Shown: positions 54,779 through 62,637 of the stretch, piece by piece
Numbering within the stretch: the first letter of the stretch is position 1
Layout of the letters: every line of letters begins with the position of its first letter
Assembly: GCA_949285935.1 (NCBI GenBank)
Contig: CASEAH010000029.1
Location: 1 to 64,000, forward strand
Origin: an uncultured Oscillospiraceae bacterium
GTDB lineage: Bacteria; Bacillota; Clostridia; Oscillospirales; Ruminococcaceae
Direction of reading: 5' to 3'
DNA: 64,000 nt
The notes under the pieces: model-generated
Database searches by the model: none
Seen by the model: the letters and a program-made list of their open reading frames with translations, nothing else
What the model was told of the DNA's origin: nothing
Program-made: the position numbers and the translations under genes

Positions 54779-56269
54779 ATGTCCAAGCGCGTAAAACTTA
54801 CCGGCAAATTTGTTATTGGTTACGACGGCAAAAGCCACGTCGTCTATGAGGACGGCTGCGTGGTCTATCAGGGAGATGAAATTCTCTTTGTCGGCCATGA
54901 TTACGACGGACCCGTAGATGAAGTATGGGATACCGGCCTGTCCATCATCAGCCCCGGATTCATCGATCTGGAAGCGGACATCGACACCGATCATGCCATC
55001 TTTGACACCATGCTGTTCCGCCGCAACCCCGAACCGGGCACCACCTTTGAGCCTGGCCCCCGGTTCCGTACCGTGGATCCCTACACCGATGAGGAATTTG
55101 CCATCCGGCAAAAATACTCTATGGCGCAGCTGATCATGAACGGTATCACCACCGCTATGCCTATCTGCGGCGAGCAGTTCCACGGCTGGGCCCAGACCTA
55201 CCATGAATTCGAGATCATGGCGGAGACTGCCAAGGAAATGGGCATCCGTGCCTACCTTGGCCCCAGCTTCAAATCCTCCGGTACCCGGGGCGGCCCCGTT
55301 GACGAGGCTCGTGAAAAGCAAAGCTTTGAGGACGCTTTGCGGTATTACAAGGATTATGACGGAGCCAACGGCGGAATGATCCGTGGCTTTATCAATCCTT
55401 GCCAGATCGCGGTTACACGTCCTGAGATCCTTCGCCGCGCCAAAGATTTTGCCGTTGAGATGAACGCGCCCATGCGCCTCCACGCCTGCGAGGAGGACGT
55501 GGAATGGAAGTACATGATCCCCAAGTACGGCAAAACCACCATCGATTTCTTTGAGGATTGGGGTATGCTTTGCCCTCAGCTTTTGATCCCTCACGGCATC
55601 ACCCTCAAAAACAGCGACATCCGCAAACTGGCTGACAACGGTATGACGGTTATTCAGACCCCCATTGCCGAAGCCAACTACGGCGCGGGCCTCAATTCCT
55701 TCGCCAAGTATCAGGCCATGGGCATCAATATGACCCTGGGCACCGACGCTCAGCCGGTGGACATGATCCAGAACATGCGGTTGGCCTGGGATATCGACCG
55801 GTGGTGCGAGTGGCACTACTTCTTCACCCGCTACAATGAAGACGACACCATGACTGATCTGCTGGCTGATGAGCCCGCCTGGCCCAAGACCAATGCAGCC
55901 GACTTCTTTAACGCCGCCACCATCAACGGCGCCAAGGCTCTGGGCCGTGACGATCTGGGCAAACTGGCTCCCGGAGCCCGTGCGGACATCATCGTGGTGG
56001 ATCTGGACGATCTGCGGGTCGGCCCCTATGAGGATCCCCTCCGCACCCTGATTGTCAGCTGTGTGGGCAACAACGTCCGCCATACCATCATCGGCGGTAA
56101 AGTCCGGATGAAGGACTGGAAGCTGGTGGATGTGGACGAAACCGCTCTGAAGCTGGATGCTCAGCGGGTATTTGAAAAATATCTGGGGCTTTTTGAGGAA
56201 TATGATGTGCATCATCGTCCTCTCTCCGTTTTCTGCCCGCCCAGCGTTCCCGTTCTCAAGAAAAAATAA
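54779..56269 (+). CDS. TRZ/ATZ-type amidohydrolase lacking the HxH motif
   Basis: A 496-residue amidohydrolase-superfamily protein. The position where HxH metal ligands normally lie, just after PGFID, reads LEADIDTDHA, with no histidine pair. Later features remain: RLHACEED, IPHGITL, and LGTDAQPVDM with the conserved aspartate, and a C-terminal LAPGARADIIVVDLDD block typical of the group. Either metal is bound differently or the catalytic chemistry has changed; a subfamily with this trait may exist. ATG follows AAAGGAG. Second gene of the NhaC unit, followed by a strong terminator. Confidence 0.82.
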   Translation: MSKRVKLTGKFVIGYDGKSHVVYEDGCVVYQGDEILFVGHDYDGPVDEVWDTGLSIISPGFIDLEADIDTDHAIFDTMLFRRNPEPGTTFEPGPRFRTVDPYTDEEFAIRQKYSMAQLIMNGITTAMPICGEQFHGWAQTYHEFEIMAETAKEMGIRAYLGPSFKSSGTRGGPVDEAREKQSFEDALRYYKDYDGANGGMIRGFINPCQIAVTRPEILRRAKDFAVEMNAPMRLHACEEDVEWKYMIPKYGKTTIDFFEDWGMLCPQLLIPHGITLKNSDIRKLADNGMTVIQTPIAEANYGAGLNSFAKYQAMGINMTLGTDAQPVDMIQNMRLAWDIDRWCEWHYFFTRYNEDDTMTDLLADEPAWPKTNAADFFNAATINGAKALGRDDLGKLAPGARADIIVVDLDDLRVGPYEDPLRTLIVSCVGNNVRHTIIGGKVRMKDWKLVDVDETALKLDAQRVFEKYLGLFEEYDVHHRPLSVFCPPSVPVLKKK

Positions 56270-56280
56270 GGATTCTGCCA

Positions 56281-56317
56281 AACGGCTCCCTCTGTGTGGT
56301 ACAGAGGGAGCCGTTTT
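56281..56317 (+). terminator. Terminator of the NhaC-amidohydrolase operon
   Basis: AACGGCTCCCTCTGT/ACAGAGGGAGCCGTT stem with a short loop, followed by TTT. Confidence 0.92.
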
Positions 56318-56847
56318 TATATGCTTTGAGGCCGCAGCAACCTCGCTCTGTTGGAAAGAGCAAAGAAACTTTCAGATTCAAGAAAGCGGGAAAAACGAAA
56401 AACAAGCAAAAGCTTCCCGCATGGAAAAATCTTTCCTGATGTACAAATACCCGTTTACAGGCTGTGGAGCAGATGATTGTAAGCAAAAAATTTTTCAGCA
56501 CCCGCTGAAGAAGCCGTCAGTATGGTACCCTTACAGGGCTTACTCGTTCCCAGCTCAGCACGGAGACCTGATTGCCTTGTTCCGCCCTGATCCATATCCG
56601 GACCAATAAAATCAAAAATTTCAGCTTTCAATGGGGGCGGTTTCCCTCTCTTATCAGAATCTGCTGCCGCCCGTTTTGCTCTGTCTGTCTCGCTGCTCCG
56701 GCCCATTGGGAGGAAAACATTCCGTAAGCAATTTCCCGGCCTTCCAGCCCCAAACCGGTTCAAATATTCTTTTTCGGAATCCTCCACAAATCTCCGGGTT
56801 TTTCACCCTTGCGGGTGTTCCGTCATCAACCAGCAGGGCCGCAAGCC
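56318..56847. other. Gene-free intergenic region
   Basis: About 530 bases between convergent genes. Only short frames without ribosome sites; a small CACCC/GGGTG hairpin at 56807-56820 lacks a T tract in the needed direction. Confidence 0.5.
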
Positions 56848-57621
56848 TCAGCTTTCCAGGATCTGAATGGCGCTCCGGATCTTTATCTGCGTCTTTCGGT
56901 ATTCCGCCTCCAAAGCATCATACCGGCTCTGCAGTTCCGCCAGTTCCCGTTCTTTTTCCGCCAGTTGGTTTCTGCATGCCTCTCCCCCATCCGGTTGCCC
57001 AAATCCATTCAGGCTCGCAGCTTCCATAATACCGGGGTAATCCTTATAGGCCCAGTTCAAATCTACAGAGACACCGATTCCCTCAATGCGCCCCACGTTG
57101 CTGTACTGCCACATACCATAGGGGCCTTTATACCCTACCTGCTCCCGGTAATCCGCCACCCAAAAATCATATGCCCGCAATTCTTCCATATTCAGGTAAC
57201 CGTTTGCAAAATTGGTAAAGGTATAAAGCATCACATAAAAGCCCTGTCCCTGCAGTTCTTCCAAAAAAGCCCGGGCAATCGCGGTATTTTCCCCTTTGCT
57301 GTAATGGAGATACTGAGGGTCTTCCATATCATAGGCCACCGGATAAGGAATCCTGTAGGGCTTCAGTTCCTGGGCCAGCCGTCGGGCTGAAATAACGGCT
57401 GCTTCGGGGGTTTTATCATATGCATACAAATAAACGCCCCAAGGCATCCCTACCTTTTGCACACCCTCCACATTGGTGTGAAAATTTTTATCCAGATTAA
57501 GCCCGCCCTGATATCCCGACCAGCCAGCCCGGATCATGGCAAATTCCACTCCCGCTTTCTTCACCTGCTCCCACTGGACCTCGCCCTGGTAAACGCTGAC
57601 ATCTATTCCACCGTATTGCAT
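56848..57621 (-). CDS. GH25 lysozyme (N-acetylmuramidase)
   Basis: A 257-residue peptidoglycan hydrolase. The GH25 barrel starts GGIDVSVYQG with Asp7 and contains the catalytic D98-x-E100 in AYDMED, followed by MLYTFTNFA, DFWVADY and MWQYSN, the usual blocks. The last 45 residues form a coiled coil (CRNQLAEKERELAELQSRYD). No signal peptide, as in phage endolysins or proteins released by lysis. ATG has a GGGAGG site. Neighbour of the copper operon but divergent from it. Confidence 0.92.
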   Translation of the reverse strand: MQYGGIDVSVYQGEVQWEQVKKAGVEFAMIRAGWSGYQGGLNLDKNFHTNVEGVQKVGMPWGVYLYAYDKTPEAAVISARRLAQELKPYRIPYPVAYDMEDPQYLHYSKGENTAIARAFLEELQGQGFYVMLYTFTNFANGYLNMEELRAYDFWVADYREQVGYKGPYGMWQYSNVGRIEGIGVSVDLNWAYKDYPGIMEAASLNGFGQPDGGEACRNQLAEKERELAELQSRYDALEAEYRKTQIKIRSAIQILES

Positions 57622-57720
57622 CGCCTGTCCTCCCTTGCATCCGCAGTTGCTTCCTTCTCCGGTTTATGCCTTTGACAGCGGAAAGGTGCATGTCCTTTGG
57701 GATATAATTTAAATTCCCCC

Positions 57721-57749
57721 TTGCAATATACCCCATGGGGGTATATAAT
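57721..57749 (+). promoter_or_regulatory. Copper-responsive promoter with CsoR operator
   Basis: TTGCAA (57721-57726), 17 nt, TATAAT (57744-57749). The spacer is filled by a perfect inverted repeat TATACCCC-ATG-GGGGTATA (57727-57745), the form expected of a CsoR site, so the repressor would cover the promoter between its two boxes. Confidence 0.85.
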
Positions 57750-57778
57750 ATGGGCAAAGCTTTATAAGGAGTGTTCTT

Positions 57779-58087
57779 ATGACGGATAAAACCCCGGCTT
57801 GTCCCTGTCATCAAAATAAAATCCGGCCTTCGGAAGAAAAAACCGCCATGATCCATCGTCTCAACCGCATCGAGGGGCAGGTGCGGGGAATCCGGGACAT
57901 GGTCAGCCGGGATGCCTACTGTGTGGATATCCTGACTCAGGTATCAGCGGTGACGGCAGCCCTCAACAGCTTCAATAAGGTGCTGCTGGCAGAGCATATC
58001 CGCACCTGTGTGGCGGAGGATATCCGCCGGGGCGAAGATCAGGTGATCGACGAGCTGGTGGCCACACTGCAGAAGCTGATGAAATAA
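57779..58087 (+). CDS. csoR: CsoR-family copper-sensing repressor
   Basis: A 102-residue helical repressor that leaves its operator when Cu(I) binds. The family core [19 protein letters not shown] is present, and the copper ligands C48, H73 and C77 (in DAYCVDIL and [10 protein letters not shown]) are all conserved. ATG follows AAGGAG. It is first in an operon with copA, 11 nt apart, downstream of its own operator, giving autoregulation. Confidence 0.94.
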   Translation: MTDKTPACPCHQNKIRPSEEKTAMIHRLNRIEGQVRGIRDMVSRDAYCVDILTQVSAVTAALNSFNKVLLAEHIRTCVAEDIRRGEDQVIDELVATLQKLMK

Positions 58088-58098
58088 AGGAGGAATCC

Positions 58099-60615
58099 AT
58101 GAAACAATACACTGTTACGGGCATGAGCTGTGCCGCCTGCAGCGCCCATGTAGAAAAAGCCGTGGCCCAGGTACCGGGGGTCACATCGGTAACGGTCAGC
58201 CTGCTTACCAATTCCATGAGCGTGGAGGGGACCGCCCCGGAAGAGTCGGTCATCGCCGCGGTGGAAGGCGCGGGGTATGGGGCGGCTTCCCAATCTGCAT
58301 CCGCCGCGGCATCCTCTTCGGCACCGGATGCAGACGCTCTCGCCGACCATGAGACGCCCCGGATGAAGCGTCGTCTCATTGCTTCCCTTTGCTTCCTGCT
58401 TCCCCTGATGTATCTCTCCATGGGGCATATGATGTGGGGCTGGCCGCTGCCCCAGGTGCTGTCCCGGAATCATGTGGCAGTTGGTCTGCTGCAGCTGTTG
58501 CTCACCGCCGCCATTATGGTCATCAACCAGAAATTTTTTATCAGCGGCTTTGCCAGCCTGGCCCACGGCGCACCCAATATGGATACGCTTGTTGCCATTG
58601 GCTCAGGCGCCTCCTTCGTCTACAGCACCTATGCCCTGTTTGCCATGACAGATGCCCAATGGGCGGGAAATTCTGCGGCAGTAATGGCTTATATGCATGA
58701 GTTCTATTTTGAATCCGCCGCCATGATCCTGACGCTTATTACTGTGGGCAAAATGCTGGAGGCCCGTTCCAAAGGCAAAACCACCGATGCCCTGCGGAGC
58801 CTGATGCGTCTGGCGCCCCGCCAGGCTACTGTGATCCGGTCAGGAGAGCAGGTGGCCGTGGATATCCGTGAGGTGCGTCCGGGGGATATTTTTGTGGTCC
58901 GTCCCGGAGAAAGCATCCCGGTAGATGGGGTGGTGCTGGAAGGCAGCAGCGCCGTGGATGAGTCGGCCCTGACTGGAGAAAGCATCCCTGTGGACAAAGA
59001 ACCCGGCAGTGGTGTTTCGGCTGCCACCATCAATCAGTCGGGGTTTCTGCAGTGCGAAGCCACCCGGGTCGGTGAGGATACCACCCTCTCCCAAATCATC
59101 CGCATGGTCAGCGATGCAGCAGCCACCAAGGCCCCAATTGCCAAAGCCGCCGACCGGGTCTCGGGAGTGTTTGTTCCTGTGGTCATCGCCATTGCTCTGT
59201 TCACCACCGTTGGATGGCTTCTGGCCGGCCAAACGCTGGGCTTTGCGCTGGCCCGTGGAATCTCAGTGCTGGTCATCAGCTGCCCCTGTGCCCTGGGCCT
59301 GGCCACACCGGTAGCCATTATGGTGGGCAACGGCGTGGGCGCCCGCCATGGCATCCTCTTCAAAACCGCCGTCAGCCTGGAGGAAACCGGTAAAGTGGAG
59401 ATCGTCGCTTTGGATAAAACCGGCACCATCACCAAGGGACAGCCTTCGGTCACCGATCTGATCCCGGCACCCGGGGTCACAGAAGATGCTCTGATTCATC
59501 TGGCCCATGCTCTGGAGCAAAAGAGCGAGCACCCTCTTGCCCATGCCATCACCTCCTGCGCCCGGGAACGGGGGCTTGAAACGGAAGCTGCGGCAGATTT
59601 TGCTGCCGTCCCCGGCAATGGCCTTACCGGGAAGTGGCAGGATGTCGCTGTGGCCGGCGGAAACCTTTCCTTTATCGAACAATACGCATTGGTTCCTCCC
59701 CAGCTTCGTTCCCAGGCGGAGACTCTCTCTGAGTCGGGAAAGACGCCGCTTTTCTTCGCTCAGGGCGGCCAGTTGGCAGGAATTATCGCTGTGGCAGATA
59801 CCGTCAAGGAAGACAGCGCCCATGCCATTCGCCAGCTTCAGGGAATGGGGATCCGGGTGGTGATGCTTACAGGAGATAATTCCCGTACCGCTCAGGCCAT
59901 CGGCAGGCAGGTGGGTGTGGATGAGGTGATTGCCGGCGTTCTGCCCGATGGCAAGGAAGCGGTGATCAGCCGCCTCGCCCGCAGCGGTAAGGTGGCGATG
60001 GTGGGAGACGGTATCAATGACGCTCCGGCTCTCACCAGAGCGGATATCGGCATTGCCATTGGAGCCGGCACCGACGTCGCCATTGACGCGGCGGATGTCG
60101 TGCTGATGCACAGCCGGCTTTCGGACGCCGCCGCAGCCATCCGCCTCAGCCGTGCTGTGCTGCGGAATATCCACGAAAATCTTTTCTGGGCGTTTTTCTA
60201 CAATCTGGTAGGAATTCCTCTGGCGGCCGGCCTGCTGATCCCACTGTTAAATTGGCAGCTTAATCCCATGTTTGGAGCCGCCGCCATGAGCCTTTCCAGC
60301 TTTTGTGTTGTCAGCAACGCTCTGCGGCTGAATCTGGTGGATATCCATAATGCCCGGCGGGATCACCCGCTGCATCATAAACATAGGAAAAGTGAGGAAA
60401 CTGTTATGAAAAAAACTCTTTTTATTACCGGTATGATGTGCGCACATTGTGAAAACCATGTAAAGACGGCTCTGGAAGCCCTGCCCGGAGTGGAGTCTGC
60501 CCTTGTCAGCAAAGACAGCGGCACCGCTGAGGTGGTTCTCTCCCAACCGGTGGCCGATGATGTACTGACAAAAGCCGTTACAGATGGAGGATATGAGGTT
60601 ACTGAGATTCGATAA
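58099..60615 (+). CDS. copA: Copper-exporting P1B-type ATPase CopA with N- and C-terminal metal-binding domains
   Basis: An 838-residue pump that expels Cu(I). Order: N-terminal HMA domain with GMSCAAC (Cys11, Cys14), eight membrane helices, actuator domain with TGES, the CPC motif near 394 ([11 protein letters not shown]), phosphorylation site DKTGT near 438, HP near 477 (SEHPLAHA), hinge GDGINDAP near 635, and, after a short basic link, a second HMA domain (residues 770-838) with GMMCAHC. Second-HMA position at the C-terminus is unusual for CopA. The ATG of that segment has its own GAGGAA site. ATG of the gene follows AAGGAGG. Confidence 0.95.
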   Translation: MKQYTVTGMSCAACSAHVEKAVAQVPGVTSVTVSLLTNSMSVEGTAPEESVIAAVEGAGYGAASQSASAAASSSAPDADALADHETPRMKRRLIASLCFLLPLMYLSMGHMMWGWPLPQVLSRNHVAVGLLQLLLTAAIMVINQKFFISGFASLAHGAPNMDTLVAIGSGASFVYSTYALFAMTDAQWAGNSAAVMAYMHEFYFESAAMILTLITVGKMLEARSKGKTTDALRSLMRLAPRQATVIRSGEQVAVDIREVRPGDIFVVRPGESIPVDGVVLEGSSAVDESALTGESIPVDKEPGSGVSAATINQSGFLQCEATRVGEDTTLSQIIRMVSDAAATKAPIAKAADRVSGVFVPVVIAIALFTTVGWLLAGQTLGFALARGISVLVISCPCALGLATPVAIMVGNGVGARHGILFKTAVSLEETGKVEIVALDKTGTITKGQPSVTDLIPAPGVTEDALIHLAHALEQKSEHPLAHAITSCARERGLETEAAADFAAVPGNGLTGKWQDVAVAGGNLSFIEQYALVPPQLRSQAETLSESGKTPLFFAQGGQLAGIIAVADTVKEDSAHAIRQLQGMGIRVVMLTGDNSRTAQAIGRQVGVDEVIAGVLPDGKEAVISRLARSGKVAMVGDGINDAPALTRADIGIAIGAGTDVAIDAADVVLMHSRLSDAAAAIRLSRAVLRNIHENLFWAFFYNLVGIPLAAGLLIPLLNWQLNPMFGAAAMSLSSFCVVSNALRLNLVDIHNARRDHPLHHKHRKSEETVMKKTLFITGMMCAHCENHVKTALEALPGVESALVSKDSGTAEVVLSQPVADDVLTKAVTDGGYEVTEIR
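60406..60615 (+). CDS. Possible internally started CopZ-like copper chaperone
   Basis: In frame within copA, an ATG at 60406 is preceded by AGTGAGGAAACTGTT, which contains a GAGGAA ribosome site with about 7 nt spacing. The product would be 69 residues, exactly the size of CopZ, with MxCxxC as MMCAHC and the GGYEV end. It would provide a free chaperone from the same message as the pump. Whether it is translated separately is inference. Confidence 0.45.
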   Translation: MKKTLFITGMMCAHCENHVKTALEALPGVESALVSKDSGTAEVVLSQPVADDVLTKAVTDGGYEVTEIR

Positions 60616-60754
60616 ACCTCAAAGGGATCTATGGCCTTGTCCGTTTCCCGATCATAGACAGAGAACGGCTTCGCCTCCCCTTTTCCTTATGTATCGTCAC
60701 ATTTTCACAGACCAACGTCCTCAGGACAATGAGGTTATTGGTTCAACCTTTTTC

Positions 60755-60792
60755 AAAGGGAAGGGCAGCTTGTAGCTACTGCTCTTCCCTTT
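60755..60792 (+). terminator. Terminator of the copper operon
   Basis: AAAGGGAAG-GCAG pairs with CTGC-CTTCCCTTT, followed by GATTTCAT. It is about 140 nt after the copA stop. Confidence 0.72.
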
Positions 60793-61363
60793 GATTTCAT
60801 AGGATCTGCCAGCAAACCTGACTTACATCCTCAGAGCCATGGTGTAAAGCCCTTACCGGCAGTTCTCCAACCATATTTCAGGGATTGATATCCATGCAAC
60901 TGCAACAAAAATTGCGGGCTGCTTCAGGACACACCTTGGCTGTCTCTGTCGGATCATAAACTGTGAGAAAACGTCATGCAAATGCGACTTTTCGGCCGTA
61001 CCCTTATCTGAGGCTGTAAACAGGCAGCCACTCTTGGAGCGCTGCTTTCTGTCACTCAAGAAATACGCCGTGGCATGCCTTTTTCAAGGCCGCCAAAAAA
61101 GATTTTCCTGCTTTGCGCAGCTCAGCTGCATCATATAGCCTTCTGCTAACGGGGATGCACAGGGCCATAAAGGTTTCCTTCAGAAAAACTCTTGATAAGA
61201 TAAGTAATGTGGTCCCCTCCTCTGCTCCTCCGTCCGGGAAGAGACAGATTCTTTCGATGAACCCGTCTTTTGTTACTGCTATGGGCATAACCAACTCGGT
61301 CCGGTGGAAAAAATCAAATTTGTTACTCTTTCCATCGGGAGTGAATCTTTTAGCCTACAGGAA
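60793..61363. other. Gene-free intergenic region
   Basis: About 570 bases without a supported gene. An 80-codon minus-strand frame at 61052-61294 has hydrophobic and charged alternation but no clear ribosome site or family match. Confidence 0.5.
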
Positions 61364-61403
61364 ATGGACCGGATACCGCAGCAAACTGGCGGCATCCGGT
61401 CCA
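61364..61403 (-). terminator. Bidirectional terminator, serves the CpeT-like gene
   Basis: ATGGACCGGAT-CCGC pairs with GGCGG-ATCCGGTCCAT. It lies 23 nt past the stop on the minus strand; a TTTTT run follows on the plus strand. Confidence 0.75.
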
Positions 61404-61425
61404 TTTTTCTGGTTGATCCAGCAAG

Positions 61426-61977
61426 TTATTTCCGACGGTACACAATGGGAACATCATACCCAAAGGTCCGTTTTCCATTCATTTCCATTGATTCGCTTAC
61501 TTCCAGCTGTTCCGGGGAAAACCGTTCCCAAAGGGTGAATTTCAGCACCGGAGTGAACATGCTGGTACTTCCCCCTTCCCAGGCACCATCCTTCAAGGTG
61601 TATACGGCGGGGGTGAATTTGGCGGAAGCCTTCAGGTCCGAATACCGAACCTGGGTCATGGAATCGTAGCTGAAGGTAGATTTATCGATTCCCCGAGGCA
61701 GTTCATAGGAGGTAAGCTTGATGTTCTCCCCTTTCGGAGTAAAAAGAAAAAGATGGGGGGAGGCATGGGTTTTTCCTCCTGTGGTATAATAGCTTTCCTC
61801 TACCAGGAAAACTCCTTCAAAATGATCCGGCAGATCCAGAATCTTATCGTTGCAGGGCGTGTTGACATGCTCTGCAAAAGGGAAGTCATCCTTCCCTGCT
61901 TTTTTCATTTCTTCCAGCTGCTGGGTATTATCAAAATGGCCGGACAGGATTTGAATAAAATGTTCCAAGCTGTTCAT
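61426..61977 (-). CDS. Unknown protein with CpeT-like features
   Basis: A 183-residue soluble protein without signal peptide. The N-terminus ILSGHFDNTQQL and the later VEESYYT and SPHLFLFTPKG segments resemble the CpeT/CpcT fold, a beta-barrel first known from phycobilin lyases, though no bilin role is expected here. MFTPVLKFTLWERF and GKRTFGYDVPIVY near the end are consistent with further barrel strands. Family placement is tentative and function unknown. ATG has AGGAGG upstream. Stand-alone gene with terminator. Confidence 0.55.
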   Translation of the reverse strand: MNSLEHFIQILSGHFDNTQQLEEMKKAGKDDFPFAEHVNTPCNDKILDLPDHFEGVFLVEESYYTTGGKTHASPHLFLFTPKGENIKLTSYELPRGIDKSTFSYDSMTQVRYSDLKASAKFTPAVYTLKDGAWEGGSTSMFTPVLKFTLWERFSPEQLEVSESMEMNGKRTFGYDVPIVYRRK

Positions 61978-62501
61978 AAAGAATCCTCCTGTTTGTCTGA
62001 AAACTTTTCTGATTCTTATTTTACCCCTTGGATATGAATTTTTCTGTTGGATATTTCGGAAAATCTATGGACATTCTGCTTTTTCCCAATCGCCGAGGCT
62101 GGAAAACAGCCATTCCGCCATTGCATTTTCTGAAAAACATCTGTGCCAGAATGCCCAAACGGCTGCTCTTTTCCCCATACCGCAGCATGGGACCCAAACC
62201 TATTTTGCCGCAAAAAGCCATCGGTGAATAAAACAAATCCGTCAAACCATTGGGGAAAATCAGGATCTCCGGTTTATCCGGAGATTTGCATAAATTCTAT
62301 CATGATACCGGAAAGACTCCCCGAAGGTGATGAAGGTCCTGTTGCTGGCACCACTTGCCCCGCAGCTGTTGAGCAGGTATTTTCAGAAGCAGGAAGGTTT
62401 TGCCCATGCATCAAGATTTTTATTTGCCTCTTTTTCTCGCCGTTTGAGTCCCAATTTTTTCTTCTCCAGCAAAAAGGTGGTAGATACTAAAGCATATCAT
62501 T
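61978..62501. other. Gene-free intergenic region
   Basis: About 520 bases between two minus-strand genes. No supported gene; short frames only. Confidence 0.5.
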
Positions 62502-62554
62502 AAAGCCGGCGTTCCCTGGAGAATGGAAATCTTTCTCCAAAAAACGCCGGCTTT
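62502..62554 (-). terminator. Terminator of the penicillin-binding protein gene
   Basis: AAAGCCGGCGTT pairs with AACGCCGGCTTT, with an inner GGAGA/TTCTCC stem. On the minus strand TTTAATG follows. Confidence 0.85.
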
Positions 62555-62637
62555 ATCTGCTGTTTTTGCGGAAGCGATATGCAGCTGTTTCGTTTCTTTT
62601 TTACCTGCATTTTGCTGCAAAAATCTTCTGCGGCAAA

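Noticed and set aside
61052-61294. 80-codon minus-strand frame as a real small gene
   Set aside because: Pattern is not impossible, but there is no ribosome site or family match.
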